A DNA stretch of 64,000 bases, from NCBI RefSeq assembly GCF_042686025.1, contig NZ_JBHUOZ010000001.1, positions 310,001 through 374,000 on the forward strand, read 5' to 3'. Shown here one piece after another: positions 1-8,219 of this stretch. Below the pieces are notes generated by a model, which worked only from the letters and a program-made list of their open reading frames with translations, did no database searches and was not told where the DNA came from. Numbering within the stretch: the first letter of the stretch is position 1; the number at the start of each line of letters is the position of its first letter. The stretch comes from Terrimonas rubra. GTDB taxonomy: Bacteria; Bacteroidota; Bacteroidia; Chitinophagales; Chitinophagaceae. The position numbers were made by a program, and so were the translations under genes.

Positions 1-1751
1 TCCCACTGGTTTTCAGCCCTTTCTACGCTAGCCATTGCCGAAATACTGTGATCACCAAACCTGCGTTCATAGTTAACAAAAAAGTTCATCTGCTGGTTGG
101 TAGAAGTTGTATTATCATAGGTAACGCGGGAGTTAGACCTGTTTAATACAGGGTTATCCCATACCGTAGTGGCAGAATATAAGTGGTTATTAGCCGTATT
201 CATATTATTAGCTCTTGATAAAAGCTGCGCCAGCATAATTTGCTCGGTATTGGTAGCTGTTGAAGTAAGGCCATAGTTTACTTTTAATGAAAGGCCTTTA
301 ATATAAGGTACTTCATAGTTCAAAGAAAAAACAGCATTATAGTAGAATGTTTTATTAGTTGTTTTTGAGCCGTTATTCAATAAAGCATAGTAGTTATAGT
401 TGCTCAGTGAGTTATTACCTGACACGTTACCCAGTTTATTAGGTCCCAGCGAAGGCGAAACATAACGGTCTACGCCATTAATATTGTATATCCAGGGAAT
501 ATACTTGGGCATGTGTAATAAAATATTATAGTCATTCTGCTCACCGCCAATAGCATACGATCCGTCACTGATATTCACTTTAGTAAAGGATTTTTCAATA
601 TTGGTACTACCGGCTGCAATCGTTGCCCCTAAGCGCATACCGCTCATTACTTTTACATCTGTACCAGCCCTGTAAGTCCATCTTGTAAAATCCTGCGACC
701 CTAAATTGGCGCCCTGGGTGTAATAGGAAACACCGGTAAAGTATGTAGCCCTGTCCGATCCGCCGCTTACATCTAAAGAGTGTTGCATAGCTCCTGCGGC
801 CCTCCAGTCATTGGCCAGCCAGTCGTAATTTAAAGAGTCCATTCTCGCCAGCTCTGCCTGCGAATACAATTGTGTTTGCGGGTTCCAGCCCATAGCCGTA
901 CCAAAACGATTGGCAAACTCACCGTACTGGCGTGCATTCATCACTTTACCATGGCTCACCGCATCATTGGTTTGAAATTTACCACTGTAACTTAAACGGG
1001 GCGCACCCACTTTACCTCTTTTTGTCTTTACCACAATAGCACCCTGGGATGCACGTGAGCCATAAATAGCTGCACTCGCGTCACGTAAAACGGTAATGCT
1101 CTCTACTTCCGATATATCCAGCATGTTAAACCTGTCCAGGGAAGGTAAACCGGTTTGCGGATCCACCTGTATCACATCATCAATTACCACCAGCGGAATA
1201 GTACCGCCACCGTCTTTACCCCAGTTAAACTGTTGCCTGATACTTAAAGTGGCCAATGAACCGGGACGTGTACTTCCGCCACTTACATTAAGACCGGGTA
1301 TTTGTCCTCTTAATGCTTCGGCAAGACTCGCCACCGGCAGGTCCTGTATTTTTTTCAGATCCGCCGTCGCCATTGAACCGGTAACATCTTTAGCACGCTG
1401 CGTACCATACCCGATCACAATCACATCATCCATTTTATCGGCGGTTGATACCAGCTTCACATCCAGGGTACTGGCCGTACCGGCTTTTATTTCATAAATA
1501 CGGAAACCTACATAAGAAAAAGTAATAACCGATTCGGAGGAAGGCACTTCAAGTGTAAACTCACCCTTATCATTGGTAAGCGTGCCGGCGGTAAAGTTCT
1601 TCACCTTTACACTTACCCCTTCCAGCGGGAGTGCTGTAGCTTCGTCCACTACTTTACCTGTAATCATTCTTCCGTTTTGTGCAACGGCAGTAAAGCTTAC
1701 AAATAAAAACAGCAGCAAAGAAGCAACTTTAAGCAATCTTAATTGATTCAT
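1..1751 (-). CDS. SusC-type TonB-dependent outer-membrane receptor (3' end beyond window)
   Basis: Reads leftward from ATG at 1749-1751 and runs off the left edge, so only the first 583 or so residues are present. A signal peptide ends at a VAQ-type site near residue 25. It is followed by a carboxypeptidase-regulatory-like domain (about 30-110, ending near the VIVIGYG motif) and then a plug domain with the SusC signature region (SLAEALRGQIPGL). The remainder is beta-barrel. The family imports oligosaccharides together with a SusD lipoprotein, which would lie downstream, to the left of the window. A DUF3826-type gene sits 55 bp upstream on the same strand and may be cotranscribed. Confidence 0.93.
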   Translation of the reverse strand, partial: MNQLRLLKVASLLLFLFVSFTAVAQNGRMITGKVVDEATALPLEGVSVKVKNFTAGTLTNDKGEFTLEVPSSESVITFSYVGFRIYEIKAGTASTLDVKLVSTADKMDDVIVIGYGTQRAKDVTGSMATADLKKIQDLPVASLAEALRGQIPGLNVSGGSTRPGSLATLSIRQQFNWGKDGGGTIPLVVIDDVIQVDPQTGLPSLDRFNMLDISEVESITVLRDASAAIYGSRASQGAIVVKTKRGKVGAPRLSYSGKFQTNDAVSHGKVMNARQYGEFANRFGTAMGWNPQTQLYSQAELARMDSLNYDWLANDWRAAGAMQHSLDVSGGSDRATYFTGVSYYTQGANLGSQDFTRWTYRAGTDVKVMSGMRLGATIAAGSTNIEKSFTKVNISDGSYAIGGEQNDYNILLHMPKYIPWIYNINGVDRYVSPSLGPNKLGNVSGNNSLSNYNYYALLNNGSKTTNKTFYYNAVFSLNYEVPYIKGLSLKVNYGLTSTATNTEQIMLAQLLSRANNMNTANNHLYSATTVWDNPVLNRSNSRVTYDNTTSTNQQMNFFVNYERRFGDHSISAMASVERAENQW

Positions 1752-1806
1752 ATAGCATTGTTTTGTTTTGGTAATTAAAGAGCAATCTTATAGTTAAAAG
1801 ACATTA

Positions 1807-2532
1807 TTATTTAGTGTTGTTGTTTTGTTCGCGGGCTTTGATCCTTTTCTGCCACTCCTCCCCTTCTTTCTTCATATCATAACCGGCTGCTGACAGGTAG
1901 TTATTGATCCTCCCTTTGTATTTTCCGAATACGGCGTGTTTTTTATCCGAGGTCTCCGCATCCATCGCCAGTTCGCGGGCTTCCACCAGCCAGGCATAAA
2001 TTTGCTTTTTTTGTTCCGGTGTTAATTGCAGTAACATTTCCTGGTAAGCGGCATAGGTTTTAGGCAGTACACTATAGGTCATGCCATCCTTTACCTTCTC
2101 TACCTGTTCAGGAGTAAGTTTATTATTTAATTGAGCAAGAAAAGCAGCATGTAGCTGCTTCACTTTCACCGTTTTTTTATCCTCAACCTGTTTTAACGGC
2201 TCTTCCTGTTTCGTTTTTTCGGTATAAGTACTTTTAACCGTTGCAATAGCTTTCTGCGTTTCGTCCTGTATGGTATTCAATGCAAAATACTGGTTGGCCA
2301 CTACGGTCACTACTTCGTTAAACCTACCCGTATCATCAATACCCAGTGTATTGACAATTTTAGTGGCTCTTTCGGTAATTGTTTTTTTGTAAGCGGCCTC
2401 CTGCTCCGGAGTATTTTGTGCCATAGCACTAAAGGCAGTTATTAACAGCATGATAAGCGTTGCGGCCAGCCCGGGTAAATACGAATGACGTATAACAGGC
2501 TTTGCAGTATGGACAAGCATAAAACGTTTCAT
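1807..2532 (-). CDS. Secreted DUF3826-type protein
   Basis: 241 residues. A long N-region is followed by a hydrophobic stretch ending in SAMAQ, a signal peptide that predicts periplasmic or surface location. The mature part is helical, charged and rich in Lys, Glu and Gln, ending in a Lys-rich region. The pattern resembles DUF3826, a family of unknown function seen mainly in Bacteroidota near glycan-utilisation genes. It lies immediately upstream of susC on the same strand, which supports a role in glycan use or its control, but no catalytic motif is visible. Start is the ATG at 2530-2532; a shorter start inside the signal peptide is less likely. Confidence 0.65.
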   Translation of the reverse strand: MKRFMLVHTAKPVIRHSYLPGLAATLIMLLITAFSAMAQNTPEQEAAYKKTITERATKIVNTLGIDDTGRFNEVVTVVANQYFALNTIQDETQKAIATVKSTYTEKTKQEEPLKQVEDKKTVKVKQLHAAFLAQLNNKLTPEQVEKVKDGMTYSVLPKTYAAYQEMLLQLTPEQKKQIYAWLVEARELAMDAETSDKKHAVFGKYKGRINNYLSAAGYDMKKEGEEWQKRIKAREQNNNTK

Positions 2533-2645
2533 TTAGCTAAGAAAACTTTATCGTTAGATCAACATATAAGTGGTTAAAAACTCCCCTATACATTTATGCT
2601 AAAGGTAGAAGTACCTTTTGGCGGGGAAAATGCAAAGTTTGGTTA

Positions 2646-2666
2646 TAAAGATGGAATATTTTACTA
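2646..2666 (-). promoter_or_regulatory. Candidate operator shared by the two glycan operons (copy 1)
   Basis: A 21-bp site (plus-strand core AAAGATGGNATATTTTACT) lies about 115 bp upstream of the DUF3826-susC unit. The same site with one difference occurs at 26394-26414, upstream of the MaoC-led operon, in the same orientation relative to transcription. No regulator gene is in the window, so a binding role is inference from position and conservation. Confidence 0.4.
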
Positions 2667-2944
2667 TTTGATAATATTTCCCAATGCCGGGAACGTTTGC
2701 GGATATCATGACTTTGCCCTGCATTATATTATTCGCGGTATTCGCCATTATATTTTTTTGTTCCCGGCTGCAGTACAACGGGCATCGTTCCTTGCGTCGC
2801 ACACTTCAGCTGCAGTACAGGCTGCAGCTAGGGTGCTTTTATGTACCGGGAATACGCTTCCCCAATGGAACAGGCAGTTTTTACGCTCCCATCTTCTTCT
2901 TTTGCAATATTTTATTATGATCCTGCATTGATGGTGATATGGTT

Positions 2945-2982
2945 AAAAATAAAAAAGGTCTCCGGGTTTTACCCGCAGACCT
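2945..2982 (-). terminator. Rho-independent terminator of the GH operon
   Basis: Arms AGGTCTCCGGGT (2956-2967) and ACCCGCAGACCT (2971-2982) pair with one mismatch around a three-base loop. On the minus strand a T-rich tract follows (2945-2956). It lies 22 bp after the GH2 stop codon, so it ends the long leftward operon. Confidence 0.8.
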
Positions 2983-3004
2983 CCTGCAACAAGCTCCTTT
3001 CATT

Positions 3005-5434
3005 TTACGGTTTGGTACGCAGGGTTATACTGGCCGGTGGCAGGCCGGGACTGCTGACCAAAACGGTAATATTTCCCTTTTTTGCATTATTCTGTACAAT
3101 ACCCAGTGCCAGCCCCTTCCAGCATTTCCGGACAGCGCTTTTAAAAGATACCGTATCTGCCTGGTAACCATTGTCCGTTGCAGCAAGAAACGCCGCACCA
3201 TCTACCTTCCAGGTCAGGGTATTGCCGGCATCGGGAACAAGGTTCCCATCCTTGTCCACTATACGGGCGGTAACAAAAGAAAGATCTTTACCATCAGCAT
3301 GAATAGCCGTCCTGTCAGCTACCAGTTCAATCCGCGCCGCTGCGCCGGCAGTATGTATTACTTTCTCTACAATGGTTTTACCATTTTTACGGCTCACCGC
3401 TTTTATGGTTCCGGCTTCAAAAGGTACCCGCCACTGCACATGTAAAGCATCCCCTTCTTTTTTCTTCACCCCCAGCGATCTCCCGTTCAGCCAAAGTTCC
3501 ACTTCATCCGCCTGGTTATAATAAGCCCATATATCTACCAGTTGCCCTGGCTTCCAGTTCCAGTGCGGAAATATATGTAACATGGGTTTATTGGTCCACT
3601 CACTTTGGTACATATAATATACATCCTTGGGAAAGCCTGCCAGGTCAATAATACCGTAATACGAACTCCTCGCCGGCCAGGGATAGGGTATCGGCTCGCC
3701 TATAAAATCAAAGCCGCTCCAGACAAATAGCCCCGATAGAAAATTATGTTTTTTGATCAGTTTCCAGGTGGTTTCGTGTGTGCTTCCCCAATAGGCAGAA
3801 ACCTGGTCATAGGCAGAAACCGTATAATCCGGGTTGCCTTTTTCCACTATCTTTTGCGGCGAAGCGGCCGGCCAGAAATAAGTACTGTCCGATGGCATAT
3901 CATAATGCCCGCGGGTGGCAAAAGCACTCATATTCTCCGAACCAATAAATACCTGATCGGGGAAATGTTGCTGAAAGTCTTCATACACTTCATGGTGGTA
4001 GTTCAACCCTATTACGTCCAGTGCCCCGGCTTTATACATAAAGTTCTTCTCCGGGTTCCATTCGCTTAGTCCCGCTGTTACCGGGCGGGTGGTATCTACC
4101 GATTTTATCAGGGCCACCATTTCTTTGGTCAGGGTAATGCCTGTGGAATCAAACTGCTCCCTGATCTCGTTACCAATGCTCCACATAAATACAGAAGGAT
4201 GATTACGGTCGCGTAATACCATATCCAGCAGGTCTTCCCTATGCCATTGTTTAAAATCGGCGAAGTAGTCAAATTTGTTTTTCTTTTTGGCCCACATATC
4301 AAAAGCTTCATCCATTACCAGGAATCCCATTCTGTCACAAAGCTCCAGTAATTCCTGTGCAGGCGGGTTATGCGCTGTACGGATGGCATTACAACCCATG
4401 GCTTTTAATATCTCCAGTTGTCTTTCCATGGCCCTCACATTCACCGCTGCACCCAGGGCGCCCAGGTCGTGGTGATTACAAACACCTTTTATTTTAAGCC
4501 AGTCCCCGTTCAGGAAAAAACCTTTGTCCTTATCAAAATGAAAATGCCGGATACCAAAAGTCTGTGACAACTCATCCACTACTTTCCCGTTCACGGTAAG
4601 TGTAGTTACGGCCTTGTACAAATTGGGTTTATCAACCGACCATAAAGCAGGCTGTTTAATATATACTGCATACTCGTGTGTAGCACCTTCTTTTCCTGTT
4701 GTTATATTTTTTATTTTACTGATGGGCTCTGTGTTAACCGGTTTACCTGCTCCGTCAAATACTTTTGTATTAACCGTTACCACAACATCTTTCCCGGTAA
4801 GGTTGGTTATACCGGTAGCAAAGTTTACAACAGCATACTGTTTGTTTACCTGTGGCGTAGTAATAAACTGGCCCCATTTTTTAATAGCAACCGTATTGGT
4901 AGCCACCAGTTTTACATTACGGTAAATACCCGAGCCGGAGTACCAGCGTGAGTTGGGCTGCATACTGTTATCCACTTTTACGGTGATAACATTGTTATGC
5001 GGAGCCGGTTTTATATAAGGCGTCAGGTCATAACTAAAAGCACTATACCCATAGGGACGCAGGCCCAGGTATTGCCCATTGACCCATACTTCGCTGTTAC
5101 GGTATACCCCGTCAAATTCAATGCGTACCTGTTTGCCGCTTGCCTGTTTGGGTAATACAAATGTTTTACGGTACCAGCCAATGCCCGTTGGCAAGGCTCC
5201 GCCCTGGGTGGTGGCGGGATGGTCTTTGCTGAATGTGCCTTCAATACTCCAGTCATGCGGCAGGTTAAGGTTACGCCATGCCGCATCATTGTATGAAGGT
5301 TGTATGGCAGTACTGTCGTTTTGTAAACTGAATTTCCAGTTATCATTAAAGTTCAGCGTAAGCCTGGTACCTGATTGTGCCATCAACCCTGTTGAAATAA
5401 AAAGATAAACGGTATAGATAAAAAGTTTTTTCAT
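3005..5434 (-). CDS. Glycoside hydrolase family 2, beta-galactosidase type
   Basis: 809 residues with a signal peptide (cleavage after about LMAQ, residue 20). It has the full GH2 layout: sugar-binding jelly roll (about 25-180), immunoglobulin-like domain (about 185-295), TIM barrel (about 300-590) and C-terminal beta domains of DUF4982/Ig type. The acid/base is Glu423 in WSIGNE and the nucleophile Glu500 in IGSENMSA. HNPPAQELLELCDRMG is the usual barrel segment. The family releases beta-linked galactose or related sugars. It is the last gene of the operon, 79 bp after GH78 across a dispersed repeat, with a terminator 22 bp downstream. Beta-galactosidase is the best guess; beta-glucuronidase is not excluded. 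Confidence 0.88.
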   Translation of the reverse strand: MKKLFIYTVYLFISTGLMAQSGTRLTLNFNDNWKFSLQNDSTAIQPSYNDAAWRNLNLPHDWSIEGTFSKDHPATTQGGALPTGIGWYRKTFVLPKQASGKQVRIEFDGVYRNSEVWVNGQYLGLRPYGYSAFSYDLTPYIKPAPHNNVITVKVDNSMQPNSRWYSGSGIYRNVKLVATNTVAIKKWGQFITTPQVNKQYAVVNFATGITNLTGKDVVVTVNTKVFDGAGKPVNTEPISKIKNITTGKEGATHEYAVYIKQPALWSVDKPNLYKAVTTLTVNGKVVDELSQTFGIRHFHFDKDKGFFLNGDWLKIKGVCNHHDLGALGAAVNVRAMERQLEILKAMGCNAIRTAHNPPAQELLELCDRMGFLVMDEAFDMWAKKKNKFDYFADFKQWHREDLLDMVLRDRNHPSVFMWSIGNEIREQFDSTGITLTKEMVALIKSVDTTRPVTAGLSEWNPEKNFMYKAGALDVIGLNYHHEVYEDFQQHFPDQVFIGSENMSAFATRGHYDMPSDSTYFWPAASPQKIVEKGNPDYTVSAYDQVSAYWGSTHETTWKLIKKHNFLSGLFVWSGFDFIGEPIPYPWPARSSYYGIIDLAGFPKDVYYMYQSEWTNKPMLHIFPHWNWKPGQLVDIWAYYNQADEVELWLNGRSLGVKKKEGDALHVQWRVPFEAGTIKAVSRKNGKTIVEKVIHTAGAAARIELVADRTAIHADGKDLSFVTARIVDKDGNLVPDAGNTLTWKVDGAAFLAATDNGYQADTVSFKSAVRKCWKGLALGIVQNNAKKGNITVLVSSPGLPPASITLRTKP

Positions 5435-5452
5435 TGTTCAATAGCATTACTA

Positions 5453-5511
5453 CAGTTGAATGGAGCGTCGCAACAGCAGCCCCATCAGGGCTATAAAGCC
5501 CGTATACAAAA
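5453..5511 (-). repeat. Dispersed intergenic repeat, GTTGCGACGCTCC family
   Basis: Fills the GH78-GH2 gap. The minus strand reads an A/T run, a CGGGCTTTATAGCCC-like part, then GCTGTTGCGACGCTCC and TTCAAC. Close copies lie at 11696-11760, 62217-62265 and 21290-21320. Confidence 0.7.
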
Positions 5512-5513
5512 AA

Positions 5514-8210
5514 TTATTTCAGGGTTACAGTAAATTTGTGTTCACCGGAACCAATATGTATGGGTTTGTTTATTTTATTATTGGACGGCAATATAATTTG
5601 CGCCGTTGTATTGACCGGTATGGTTACTGTTAACTCAAACTGTTTACCTTCTTTTTTCCAGGAAGATTGAATAACGCCATAGGCAGAATGATAACCGGCC
5701 TGCGCAGCTGTTACCGTGCCTACCACCTGCGGTTGAATAATAATATTTTTATACCCCACACTGTTGGGCGTCTGTTTAATACCGGCCAGGCTTTCATAAA
5801 ACCATTCCATCAAATGCCCCAGCATCAGGTGGTTGTTACTTACCGTTGGTAATGCCTGCCATGATTCGGTCAATGCAGTAGCGCCCTGGGCTAACTGGTA
5901 ACCATAACCGGGTACATCACTGCGACTGTTCATATCAAAAATAACATCGTTGCGGCCTGCATCACTGAGTACTTTTAATAAATAGCGATAGCCAATATCT
6001 CCGGCCGTTACCTTGTTATCATTCTTTTTAATGCCGGCAATTAAGTTTTTTAATACGGCCTGCCGGTTTTTATCCTCTACCAGGCCCATGTATAAAGGCA
6101 TGGCATTGGAGGTTTGACTACCGCTGCCATATTGCATTTTTGCCGGGTGAAAATAGGCTTTGTTGAATGCCTTTTTAATGCGTGCCGCCTCACTTTTAAA
6201 TTCTGCGGCATCATATTTTTCACCTAACAGGTTGGCCACTTTCTCCATAATGCTGAGGTCGTAATAATAATAGGCCGTTGCCGTTAACCCCATTGGTGTG
6301 AGCTGTGAAAAGCCCGGGCGTTGCGGCCCCAGATCATACCAGTCACTTAAACCCCACATCAGTAAACCACTACTGTCTTTTGATTGCAGGTACCTTACAT
6401 AGCGGCGCATGGTAACATAGTTATCTTCCAGCACTTTTTTATCGCCGTACCATAAATAACTATACCAGGGAAAGATAATGGCATTACTGCCCCATTCCGG
6501 TGAATCGCGGAAATAGCCATCGGCAAAATGCATTTCAGTAAATTCGGGAACCGTGCCCGGCACCAACCCTTTGGGTGATTGTGCAACCTGTATATCGCGG
6601 AATATTTTTTGTGATAAAGGAGCAATATTGTAGTTGTATTGCATGGAGTTACCCATAAGATGCACTTCCTCCTGCCAGCCCAGCTTTTCGCGGTGCGGGC
6701 AATCGGTAAATACACTCTGCATATTACTGTTGATGGCCCATAAGATGAGGTCATAGGTTTTATTAAATAAGTCACTGGAACTATGAAAGGTTCCCACCTT
6801 ATCGGCACTGTTACGGGAGTGCAGCCCTTTTACCGCGGTTACCACCGGCAAACCGGTCGATGCCGTATTTTTAACCAGCTCTACCTGTACATACCGGTAA
6901 CCATAGTAATGAAAACGGGGCTGCCAGCTTTCCTCACCCTCCCCTTTAAGAATGTATTGATAAAACACCGGGCTGCCGGTATGTTTCTGGTTCGCCAGGC
7001 CTTTCTCTGTTAATAGTTCTGCAGGTCGTAAACGGATGGTATCGCCTTTATTACCCTTTACGCTAATAGCGGGTATGCCGGACATGTTTTGTCCCATATC
7101 ATATACCCATAGCGTATCACTGATCTTTGTTTGTTGTACCGGGTTAAAAGCCTGCATAATTTTTACCGGTGTACTTACCTGCGATTGCAGGTCATGCCCG
7201 GTGGTAACCAGTACCTGTTTCCATTGTGTATCATTAAATCCCGGTTGGTCCCAACCAGCCTGCTCCAGGTTGGCATCATAATCTTCGCCGCCGTAAATGC
7301 TGGAAAAAATAACAGGCGAAGCCGCCGTCTTCCAGGTATCATCAGAAATAATATCTTCTTTGGAACCATCAGTGTATTCAATGGCAATACGGCTGATCAT
7401 TTTAGGATAATCATAGGCGCCGGTCATTTTACGGTAACGTTCGCCGGGGATATAGTAAAACCCATTACCCAGCATCACACCCACCGCATTTTCTCCGGGT
7501 TGTAAATAGTTACTGATATCAAAACTAACATACAGTGCCTGTTTATTATACCTGGTCCAACCGGGATCTAAAAAATGATCACCTACTTTTTTACCATTCA
7601 GCATCATTTCAAACTGACCCAGTCCGCAAATAAAGGCAGTAGCCTGTTTAACGGGCTTATTAACGCTAAATTGTTTACGCAATAAAGGCAAGGTATTCGG
7701 TCGTTTGCCCCAGCTTTTATCACCGTTGCCATGAGCAGCCGGATATATCTTCCTGGCATCAGGTAAAATGGCATTGGTGATCCATTGTGCTTTTTTCCAG
7801 TCATGCTGGGTGAACAGGCCCATCTGCCAGGAGCTGACAGGACTCCACGGTGACTGGTTACCTTTATTATCCCAGCTCATTACTTTCCAGTAGTAACGGG
7901 TAGCGGGTGCTAAAGCAGGGCCATTGTAGGCTACCTGTATAGAAGTATTTGCGGTGATCTTTTTAGAATCCCAGCTTATGTTTTCGTTATTGATTAATGC
8001 AAGAGAGTCGGTACTGACTACAATACGATAAGCTGTTTGCAACACATTTTGCTGCAAGGATCGCAGTTCCCAGCTTAAAGCGGGTCGAGGTATATCCACC
8101 CCCAGGGGACGCTCCTGTAACTGGCAACGCAGGTTGTGTACGGTAAAGTTTTGTGCCTTTACAGCAACCGGTATAGCAGCCCATAAAATAAAAAACATTT
8201 TCTTCATCAT
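5514..8210 (-). CDS. Glycoside hydrolase family 78, alpha-L-rhamnosidase
   Basis: 898 residues with a signal peptide (VKAQ, about residue 20). Order: Fn3-like N-terminal domain (about 25-130), two beta-sandwich domains (to about 470), an (alpha/alpha)6 barrel (about 475-810) and a C-terminal beta domain. The barrel shows the GH78 catalytic strand DCPHREKLGW (503-512, Glu508), the GLSDWYDLGP loop, and ALTESWQALPT carrying the likely general base Glu. Where many GH78 enzymes have Asp after GW, this one has Glu515 (GWQEEVH). It removes terminal alpha-L-rhamnose, matching the RhaT-type symporter in the same operon. Nine bases separate it from the upstream GH2 gene. Confidence 0.9.
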   Translation of the reverse strand: MMKKMFFILWAAIPVAVKAQNFTVHNLRCQLQERPLGVDIPRPALSWELRSLQQNVLQTAYRIVVSTDSLALINNENISWDSKKITANTSIQVAYNGPALAPATRYYWKVMSWDNKGNQSPWSPVSSWQMGLFTQHDWKKAQWITNAILPDARKIYPAAHGNGDKSWGKRPNTLPLLRKQFSVNKPVKQATAFICGLGQFEMMLNGKKVGDHFLDPGWTRYNKQALYVSFDISNYLQPGENAVGVMLGNGFYYIPGERYRKMTGAYDYPKMISRIAIEYTDGSKEDIISDDTWKTAASPVIFSSIYGGEDYDANLEQAGWDQPGFNDTQWKQVLVTTGHDLQSQVSTPVKIMQAFNPVQQTKISDTLWVYDMGQNMSGIPAISVKGNKGDTIRLRPAELLTEKGLANQKHTGSPVFYQYILKGEGEESWQPRFHYYGYRYVQVELVKNTASTGLPVVTAVKGLHSRNSADKVGTFHSSSDLFNKTYDLILWAINSNMQSVFTDCPHREKLGWQEEVHLMGNSMQYNYNIAPLSQKIFRDIQVAQSPKGLVPGTVPEFTEMHFADGYFRDSPEWGSNAIIFPWYSYLWYGDKKVLEDNYVTMRRYVRYLQSKDSSGLLMWGLSDWYDLGPQRPGFSQLTPMGLTATAYYYYDLSIMEKVANLLGEKYDAAEFKSEAARIKKAFNKAYFHPAKMQYGSGSQTSNAMPLYMGLVEDKNRQAVLKNLIAGIKKNDNKVTAGDIGYRYLLKVLSDAGRNDVIFDMNSRSDVPGYGYQLAQGATALTESWQALPTVSNNHLMLGHLMEWFYESLAGIKQTPNSVGYKNIIIQPQVVGTVTAAQAGYHSAYGVIQSSWKKEGKQFELTVTIPVNTTAQIILPSNNKINKPIHIGSGEHKFTVTLK

Positions 8211-8219
8211 CTCAGCTTC

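Larger units (their letters stand above)
2533..3004. other. Intergenic region between the susC unit and the GH operon
   Basis: No credible gene. It holds the shared 21-bp site (2646-2666), a GC-rich dispersed-repeat stretch with TTGCGTCGCACACT and several GCTGCAG words (about 2765-2830), and the terminator of the GH operon (2945-2982). Short open frames here lack coding character. Confidence 0.7.

Noticed and set aside
2596..2931. Small plus-strand frames in the gap after the DUF3826 gene
   Set aside because: They run through dispersed repeat DNA and have no protein-like composition or ribosome site.
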